A stretch of DNA of 64,000 bases from Siphlonurus alternatus (taxonomy: Eukaryota; Arthropoda; Insecta; Ephemeroptera; Siphlonuridae), in NCBI GenBank assembly GCA_949825025.1, contig OX463782.1:6025501-6089500 (forward strand). Direction: 5' to 3'. The stretch's first letter is position 1, and the number at the start of each line of letters is the position of its first letter. Below the pieces are notes generated by a model. That model was not told where the DNA came from. It saw only the letters and a program-made list of their open reading frames with translations, and did no database searches. Position numbers and translations under genes: made by a program. Positions 55,559-64,000 of the stretch are shown piece after piece.

Positions 55559-55914
55559 TCACCTCGCGATTGCATAAATAAAAATGATTACATACTGCAG
55601 GACTATATATGCAATTAACGTTTTATCAACTGCATAATTATTTTGATATTAAAAAATGAAACAAATTTTTAACGCTATGTGCGTAACTCTCAATAATATT
55701 TAACGCTTTTTATAGGAGGGTGACATGCTTTTATTTATAACTTGCCGTGTACAAAATTTTGTTAACATTACGTAACCATGCACACAAAAAAAAAACTTTT
55801 TTTATTTTTCTCTATTTTTTCTGATAGATTTTAGTGACATGGCACCATTCAAGTAAATGTCACAGTTCATTTCTAAATATTGTGAAAATAGTTAGTATAG
55901 ACAAACGATTGGTT

Positions 55915-56110
55915 TAGCTCATCAATATTTGCATTCGGCCATGCGCGGTTTGCCGGTGAACCATGTTCAAGTAAACAAAACCCGGCGCTCTGCAGACATG
56001 CGCTTACCGTCGGACAGCGCCATCTGCACACGTGCCTATATAACACCCTGGGCTGGCGGGTCGATAAGTGAGCATATAGCGACCTTGACCTTCTCTTCGT
56101 TTTAGCCACT
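55915..56110 (+). promoter_or_regulatory. GC-rich island with TATA-like box
   Basis: CTATATAA at about 56036 lies in a GC-rich patch, with an inverted CCAAT (GATTGG) at 55908. Could be a promoter or enhancer; weak evidence. Confidence 0.25.
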
Positions 56111-56436
56111 CACCCTGCTACTACGTAGATTGTATTGACCGAAATTTATAGAAGCTGCTAGAGGGGTTAACACACCCTTATTCCTAAAATCTACTTATCT
56201 CGCTTGAAGAGGAAAATTTATGGGAATTGACGGGTGCATGGGTTCACGTCGCCAGAGCCTATAAACACGCGATCATATATAGTTGCTCAATTTTTTGGTT
56301 TGTTTTCTTCGACTTTGTAATGTACGTAATATCCACGCGATATCCGAGGGGATGGGGAAAAAATAAGAATTCTTTGTCTTCAGGGGGGTGGGGTAAGGTG
56401 GAGAGTCAACGTACCGCTTCCCACATTATTTTAGAA

Positions 56437-56820
56437 TATAAAGGGTAAGAAAACGCCACCACAATGTTAAAAAAAAATCCCATTCATGAAAATTATGAAA
56501 AAAATTTAAAATGTTCTCCTCTACATCCCCTATCAGTATATTATAGCTTTAAAATATCAGGTATACAAATACGAGCTAGTTTTTGAGTTATGAATTTTTA
56601 AAGTTGACTATAGTAATTATAATTTAACATGGAGAAATGGAACTTCCATGCTAAATTAGTCAACTTTAAAAATTCATAACTCAAAAACTATCTCGAATTT
56701 GCATACCTGATATTTTAGCTACTGATATGGTATATGTATTGAAGAACATTTTAATTTTTTTTCCATAATTTTCGTGTTAGGGATTTTTTTTAACATTGGC
56801 GGCGTTATCTTACCCTTATA
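56437..56820. mobile_element. 384-bp inverted-repeat MITE
   Basis: Ends TATAAAGGGTAAGA and TCTTACCCTTATA; arms of about 170 bp share AGTTGACTAT/AGTCAACTTTAAAAATTCATAACTC. A short central loop lies at about 56615-56645. Confidence 0.8.
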
Positions 56821-57130
56821 AATGTATAAGATAATATATTATTTTTAGTGATCAGAGGTAAATTCGAACCCCCTCTCCCTCCTCTTTCCTTCCTCCCCCC
56901 TCCCATCATCGTGCCTAAAACGCCCCCCTTTTTTTTTATATCACTATACCACTGCACGTGATAGTCCCGTGGTAACATAAAAGTCACAAGTCAACTGTAT
57001 ATCAGATCTCTTAAAAGGTCACTATAGTCTATCGGTTGATTACGTTCGACGAAGTTCGAGCAATTCTCGCGTATATTCATTTAATTGAATATAATTTTTA
57101 TAGTGATTGTTCAATTATATATCAATGCAA

Positions 57131-57549
57131 TTAAGGGCATTGGGTGTAGCACCGGTAGTTGGCAACACTGACGTATCTTCACCATGCTAATTTTTCAACC
57201 CCGCTCCTCAGAGTAATTTTTATGCTAGAGCTAAGCCGATTGCAGTAGTATCAAGATAATTAGTAGCCCAAGTGCACAATTTGGCTAAATAAAGCCTGAT
57301 TTAAAGAAAAGTATTTTTTTTATATTTTAAAAAAATGCATGTAAATTTAAAAAAAATACTAAAAATACTTTTCTTTAAATCAGGCTTTACTAAGCCAAAT
57401 TGTGCACTTAGGCTACTAATTACTTTGATACTACTGCAATCAGCTTAGCTCTAGCATAAAAATTACTCCGAGGAGCGAGGATGAAAAATTAACATGGTGA
57501 AGATACGTCAGTGTTGCCAACTACCGGTGCTACAACCCAATGCCCTTAA
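57131..57549. mobile_element. TTAA-ended inverted-repeat MITE
   Basis: Starts TTAAGGGCATTGGGTGTAGC and ends ACCCAATGCCCTTAA. Arms of about 180 bp pair across the element. TTAA at both ends again suggests piggyBac-type mobilisation. Confidence 0.82.
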
Positions 57550-59029
57550 TTCACCGATAGTATACATCATGCGAGAGATACGTATATACATAATGTGGAT
57601 GTTATGCGTTCACTGTATTGATATTTTAATATATAACATACACCATAGGACTTCCTCTCGCCGAATTACTGATGCCCTTTTTAACTTACGCCCTTTTCCT
57701 ATGACCTTTCGTGTTCACCAAATGTGCGATTTTTTTTTGACCGATATTATTATATTGCGACCTGAATACATGTACTTAAAAATACGTCACACTCACAATT
57801 TCTTTTTTGTTGGTCACACAGATTTATTATTTATAAAATGTTATCTGCCGCCGCTATATTCAAATTTGCGTCATTAATCTTGATTTTTGATTAACATGCT
57901 GACAGTTAGCTGGCGAGGACCTCTATCGTCATGGAAAGTTTTCTCAAATTTATCTTGACTTTTTGTTTTGGACACTTGGCGACAGAATCATCTTTTTCTT
58001 AGTAAGATTAGCATCAATCGATCATTCAACCAAACTCTGATGCTATCTGAGGAATCTTTCGTTCATGATTATTATTTTTTTAATCAACACATAAATTCAT
58101 TAATAAATTAATTGGAAGCGATGCTACTGCGCATAATTTTGACTTGGGTGTATCACGTACAATGTAGTGTTTATATTGAGATACCACATGCACGAGTAAA
58201 ACGTAAATAGTAAGCAAAAGTATACACATTGTATATGTCCGTTCGAGATTTTGTAAACATGACTGCATGAACTGCAGACTTTGAAATTTAAACAATAAAA
58301 TGTATATACATACAATTTTATTTATATTTTCATCGTTCATTTGTAATAAAATCATGAACTTCCTTAAATAGTATATTGTTTTATTTTTTATTTGTTATAA
58401 TTTTAATCATAAATATTTGACGGAAGAGGAAATTAACATCAATGATTTCTGGTAAAACAGAGCGTAACTGCTTGACTCACCGGGAAACTAAAAATACATA
58501 ATTTATATTATGATTATTATTGGTAATTTTTCCAATACAAGCAAAATAAAAATCCAGTTATGTTTTCTGTCAGAGGATCAATTGAAATATGAACTGAAGA
58601 TAATAAAACTTCTAGTATAGATTTTTGAGGGCCAAAGTCCATGCAAGGCTTGCATTTTGATGCACTTTCAACTGTTTGCCTGTCGTGCAGTTTCGCATGC
58701 TGTGCTCCATCATCCATCGGGTCACCTTTGCTCGGATGACATAAAGTGACTCGATAATTACCGCTCTTATATTCCTCTATCCCCTTCACTGCGACAATAC
58801 TATTATAATAACAATAAACTGGCTTAATTGTAAGAGCATTAAATTGTTGACTTCAGAAAAAAAAATTAATTTTATACCCATTCTGATGGATGATTATGTA
58901 TAATTCAAATAAGTTCCCGCTTCCACGTCTGTAATAGACGTAATTGACAACTTGGTAGATATGAATGAAACACTACTCTGGTATTTCTAAGCCGACGAAC
59001 AATTAGCGACTTCCAGAGCGACGACTCTT

Positions 59030-59200
59030 GTTGCAGCACACCATGATGACGTCATTGATGGTACCGCGTGACGTCACTGGTAGAATTACATCACTGACAG
59101 ACCTCATTCAGTAAATATAAAGGAGCAATTTCCTTCTATAGGTAATGATGGCGAATCGTCTTACAGGTAATGATGGTGGGTCAACTTACGCAGAGCGAGA
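59030..59200. promoter_or_regulatory. Island with two CRE palindromes and a short direct repeat
   Basis: TGACGTCA at 59047-59054 and 59069-59076, 22 bp apart, about two helical turns. AGGTAATGATGG occurs twice at about 59140 and 59166. Confidence 0.35.
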
Positions 59201-61351
59201 TACAGAATATATTTGCACGTGCTTGCCATGTTTCAAATTAGAAACACTTGGCGTGATATTGGACGTGTGGAGGGCGTATTTATAGTCCGAACAGATTTTG
59301 CCAATCATCATTGTCGGCTATATATTGTCACCAAATAGATGATTCCAACAATCCTAATCAAATCGTACACATGAAAGCTGGGCCTGAATTAAGTTTTTGT
59401 GGTATTTAATTTGTTAAAATTTGGACAGTACAATTTTAGAAGAAAGGGGGAAAAAATCGCAGTACAGTTTCAGTAAGTGGTGCATAAGTGCATTTTTTTA
59501 TTAAAATGTTTTGTTAATTGTAATATAATTAAATCGACTTATTTTTCTGAAGTATAATAGACTCTGTCTCAAAAGTCAACTCATGAGCAAAAAGGTTATC
59601 TTGATTTCACTTCTATTTGCAATATAACAACCTTTATTATCCATTCTGTATTTTCCGTCATGCCGATAGCAAACATTCGACAGCCTATGATGGGCATCGT
59701 GTTATTTTCGAAACCAAGTACCAAAAGGTAGCGCCCCTCTCGAAACTCGGCTCAACTTCTAATATATATATTTTTTTGGAATAGTTCCTAAACTCAGAAA
59801 AGTATGAAACATTCCGAGTAGAATAATTTATTTGTAGTATTTTTTTTTATGTGCCATGAGCTTTGAGTTGAGGTTGTCCATGATAGAATTCATAAACAGG
59901 GCGTGGTGATTTTTGTACAACAGCGCACGTGTAGACTTGTGTATATTTTTGTCACGATTTTATTACATGGCTTGATTGCCACAATTTGCCTTTACGTCTC
60001 ATTTCTGTCAGTTTTTGACCGGACGTTTTCTCGTTAAGAAAAGACGTCACGTTGAGGTCACGTCCTTCCGTCCTGACTGAATCACGTGGTAAAACCGCGG
60101 ATATCACGTGCATTAACCTGGTGTGCTGATATATAAGATTACGAACATAATGATAGTTTTGAGTCATGTTATAGGCCTGGGACTCTGGGAGATAGAAAAG
60201 CGGGGACATGCACGTTCTGAAGAATGCCAACAATAACTTGGTCCGTTTACTGCGTTTAGTTCTAAATTATATATTTTACCATGTTTTTATATCATGCACG
60301 ATCAAACGGGCTTTGACGCCATATATTATTATTAATTTTAAAAATACTTAATTTAAATTTGTCATGGTATGTTTTTCATAAGTCGTTAATTATTCGTATT
60401 TAGTTTGATCGTTATATATTAATTACCATTACAGCCTTATAATCTGTCGACTTTGTGCGATGTATCATGATAGAAGGTGATAACATTACGTATTAGTCTA
60501 ATTGATATACAGGTATCGTTCTTGGTACACTATCATTTTGTCCTTTCCTCGACACTTTTAAACCATGACTTTGCACTACATGGCGCTTGCACGTTATCAT
60601 TATCAATATTTTTTTTTTAAAACAATGTCTTTGCACATTCCAAGCTGCACCTTTCTTGAAGAAGATAACATTTATTTGCTGAGATAAGAATTACTTTGCA
60701 AAGTTAGACTATTTCATAATATATAGGATATTAATTTAACTATTATAGTTGGAAAACTATATGTGTATATTGGCATGACTACAGGCATGAGATACGCTCT
60801 GAATGCATGAATGGGATTAGAGTACGCGTGTGTGACCTGCAGTCAAATCAGTCCAACATTGATTCTAGCTTACAAATTTGTGCTGAAAGTAATGCTTTAT
60901 AAAAAAAATATTATAACTCTTTAGATCCTGAAGCATCAACAAGCGCTACAATCATCTATACTTATTGAACGAATGTCAATTAATCTTAAATGTAAAATTT
61001 AACTAATTTTGCAACATAGTTATACGTTATAGAAGTCCTGAATTTTGATAATTTATATAACAGTATAAGTATATAATATAAAATTATAAGTATACTATAT
61101 ATACAGTATATTATTATATAGTGGTTATATGTTAAAATATAAAAATATCATATTTATAAGTAATTGAAATCGTTGTATTTTTGCGGGACAAATGAAGTCA
61201 TGCAGAGCAATCACATGCTTTTAATTATAGATTAATTCATAATAAAGCTATCAAGCTATATTAATCTGAAACGAAATCTTGTTTTCAAAGGGTTATTTTT
61301 ATTCAGATTTTGTAAGCACACTTAATTTAGACACAAAATGGTCCTGATGTT

Positions 61352-61397
61352 GACTAGGTTGACAAGTGGACTAGGTTGACAAGTGGACTAGGTTTAC
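61352..61397. repeat. 17-bp minisatellite
   Basis: Unit GACTAGGTTGACAAGTG repeated twice exactly plus a partial third copy. Confidence 0.9.
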
Positions 61398-63759
61398 TTT
61401 TATATCGCTTACTACACACATTGCCTCTTGCTAGTGTTGACACGTGTCAGATAAAAACGGACAAATTTTGCTTGTAAATTACAACATTACAATAGTGCAG
61501 TATGTCCCGGACTTTCGACATTATTAAGATCGAGGCATTAGAGGGGGCATTGAGTCTTTGAGTCGTGTTTGTGACAATGGACCACCTGGTCGTGAGGACC
61601 GAGGTGATGTCTTCGTGTATCGGGATGTTTCTGTATAACAGCGTGGTATGGTTCAATGGACGGGGAATTTCAGCGAAGTTATATATCTGAAGCTTTACCA
61701 AACGTTGAGTGGGTTGGGTACAGAAGTGTTGTTGGTTTCGAGATCTGTACGTCAGTTAATTGCTGCCGGGGTGGCTGACGTGAGACAGATATAATATATG
61801 TGATTTGTGGAGATATATTAGCTAGATTGTCTAGGGGTTATTTAGTGTTAGGGGATAGCATGGTAACGTCCAGTCAATTGAAAAAAATATATTTTCTTTT
61901 TATATTGATTGCACAGTTCAAGTCTGAGAACTGAGAAATTTTGATAATTTTGTTAATTAATTAAGAATATCAAAATAATTTGAATTGAGTGTACACTAGC
62001 TTTCTTTAAAAAAAATCTCACAACAGAAGACAGGGCCATTGATGTACAGTTAGTTTCTAATTTAATCCAGAAGCAGCCAGAATTTCATTCTTTTCAAGTG
62101 AGAGGTCTTCGATTTTAAACGTTTTGAACATTTTCAGCGAGGTTGGTAACATTTTTGTGATTTCATGGCAATTCGAAACATTTTTTTCCTCTACTAGCAG
62201 ACAGAATATGAAATCATTCAATTTTATGTACTGTAATATTTGCTGGCAGGCGGTCTATCTTTCCTCCGAGCTTCATCCCACTCGTGTCTAGCTCTTCAAG
62301 GTCTACCTGGCTGCTTACCTGTGCTCGTGGTCGCGCGGGTCACGGAGATTTATTATACGAGTGGACAAAAAGACTAACATGGAATGTCTCTGAAGAGGAA
62401 AAAAGGCAAAACGTTGTGACTTTGTAAGAGGCTTTTTTGTGTTGTAGTGGTTCTTTTTTTATATCGAGTTATAGAGTGATGCTTGCATGCTGGTAGTAGT
62501 TAGTAAAATTGTGGTGCTATAAAATACATAAAATATCGCTGGTAAATTTGAGGTGCTATAAAATATCGCGTGAAGTTACGTGATAATTTGTACAACATGT
62601 TTCTACATTAAAGTGGATCTATTAACATTACGTGAACATTTTATGAGGATTTTATGTCTCTCTCTGCGGAGTACGTGCTGCACAGAGTTGCCATTTTCTG
62701 ATTATATTTGCATAAATAGGTGAGTCTGAACTCCGTGACAGAGCAAATAATCCAATTTTAAAATTCAAAATTTACTTTTTTAGCGATATATTAAATAAAA
62801 AGTATAAGTTTCGACTCAGCCAGAGTAAAAATAACTTTTAACAAATGTGTGAATTACTGCATTTTAAGTTTAAACAACATGAATAAAATAATTATATATC
62901 AACATCGAGTAACATCGCAAATCATGAAACTATTTTTATTTAAATCTCCAGCACATGTATATGAGTGTCAACAAAAAAATTAAATTAATTTTGTTTATAT
63001 ACGATTCTTATTTCACATACAAATTTTAGAACTTAATTGATCAAAATATATTGCTGTCAGGAAAAGAGAAAAGATAATTAAAAAAGTTTTAAAGTATAAT
63101 ATTAACTTGAATATATTAAATTTATGTTCACTAGAATCAAAAGCCTCTTTTTCTACTTTCCAAAAAAGGCTTCTCTCATAGTTTTACTGATATAGGAATA
63201 ACTCTTATTGAAAATGATCAAAAGCGGTTTTTAAAACTAGTGGACACATATGCAGTTAAAATGGCACTGACGTCAAAATTAATGTATCGTCCAATATAAA
63301 TTATGTAGAGGCTGGACCTCTGTTGTAGACCGTCGGGTTGCATCACTTCTTTGTCCTTGGTGCAGTCGATAACCCCCGCCAGAGTCTATCCGCTTCCTTT
63401 TAGTTGCTTGAGCCAAGCTAAGTTCCCAAGGTGTATTTATATAATACTTGCATGTGATACAACCTGATTTTGGCGCACTTTGTGTGAAATCTTACGTGAA
63501 TTCACTCACGACGGCAAAATCGTGTTGTCAGCAAGTATAAATTCAAAAAATTCAAAATTCAAAATTTTATTCTTCATTTCTAAAAACATGTCAACAAAAA
63601 TAGTATACATGAAATATTCATTTGTAATAATAATCCATTTTATATATGTTCATTGCCAGTAAATGCATTTTAATTTAGCTTCTTTTTAAAATTTTATAGC
63701 AAGAAGAGGTATGTTCTTAAATACACAATCGATTCAAGAAACAATTATTTTATGATCCC

Positions 63760-63919
63760 TAAAGCCGGTATTACACGATACAATTTTTTAATTATTGTAT
63801 ACAATTTTTACTTACAAGAAAATTTAATCTCCATTTGTTTGTATTGAGAGGAAATTTTCTTGCAAGGAAAAATTGTATACAATAATCAGAAAAATTGTAT
63901 CGTGTAATATAGGCTTTAT
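63760..63919. mobile_element. 160-bp inverted-repeat MITE
   Basis: TAAAGCCGGTATTACACGAT at the left and ATCGTGTAATATAGGCTTTA at the right, with further pairing of ATTGTATACAATTTTT and ACAAGAAAATTT/AAATTTTCTTGCAAGG. Confidence 0.75.
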
Positions 63920-64000
63920 AACATGTCCAGAAGGTACATCTGATTATGATTATTGAATCGATTATTTACGCACAGACTTAATTATTCATGTTGTTTTTAA

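Larger units (their letters stand above)
57550..63759. other. AT-rich non-coding DNA to the window end
   Basis: No convincing coding exon. Contains the CRE pair, CACGTG boxes near 60080-60110, the minisatellite and GC-richer patches at 61500-61760, 62250-62345 and 63300-63420. May be intron or regulatory DNA of a gene starting near 55 kb; speculative. Confidence 0.4.

Noticed and set aside
61447..61701. 84-codon minus-strand ORF
   Set aside because: No family resemblance and no splice or promoter context; left unannotated.

Overview
The window is nuclear DNA from an animal, most likely an AT-rich invertebrate and plausibly an arthropod. Long AT-rich introns and spacers surround GC-rich, spliced coding exons on the + strand. 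Three multi-exon genes can be rebuilt from reading frame plus splice signals: a 17-zinc-finger RREB1/Hindsight-type transcription factor (coding exons between 6580 and 24360), the TRAPP-complex subunit TRAPPC2L (27949-31576) and the mitochondrial malonyl-CoA synthetase ACSF3 (33209-47194). The species cannot be fixed from the sequence; the arthropod guess is inference.

Layout. 1-6419 is upstream, non-coding DNA with a few GC-rich islands. 6420-6711 looks like the promoter, 5' UTR and first coding exon of the RREB1-like gene. 6712-15291 is a large first intron with MITEs, a GATA-motif cluster and a long TTTA repeat. 15084-15487 is a second exon that may carry its own GAGA-rich promoter. 18251-24360 holds the main zinc-finger exons. 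24361-27720 is 3' UTR and spacer. TRAPPC2L follows, and one of its introns carries textbook U12-type (minor spliceosome) signals. ACSF3 follows in the same orientation with nine coding exons; its last intron is largely filled by a 3.9-kb foldback element with arms of about 1.2 kb. 47195-64000 has no recognisable protein gene. It contains several MITEs, simple repeats and a CCAAT/CRE-bearing GC-rich island near 54.8-55.1 kb that may be the promoter of a + strand gene lying mostly beyond the window.

The three genes do not form a pathway. RREB1 is a Ras/EGFR-linked nuclear factor, TRAPPC2L works in ER-Golgi and Golgi vesicle tethering, and ACSF3 activates malonate to malonyl-CoA in mitochondria. 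TRAPPC2L and ACSF3 also lie close together in human 16q24.3, so their adjacency here is probably ancient linkage. The richest unexplained layer is structural: at least a dozen inverted-repeat mobile elements (several flanked by TTAA), two elements placed close to splice or promoter signals, and a strong excess of the palindromic CRE motif TGACGTCA.
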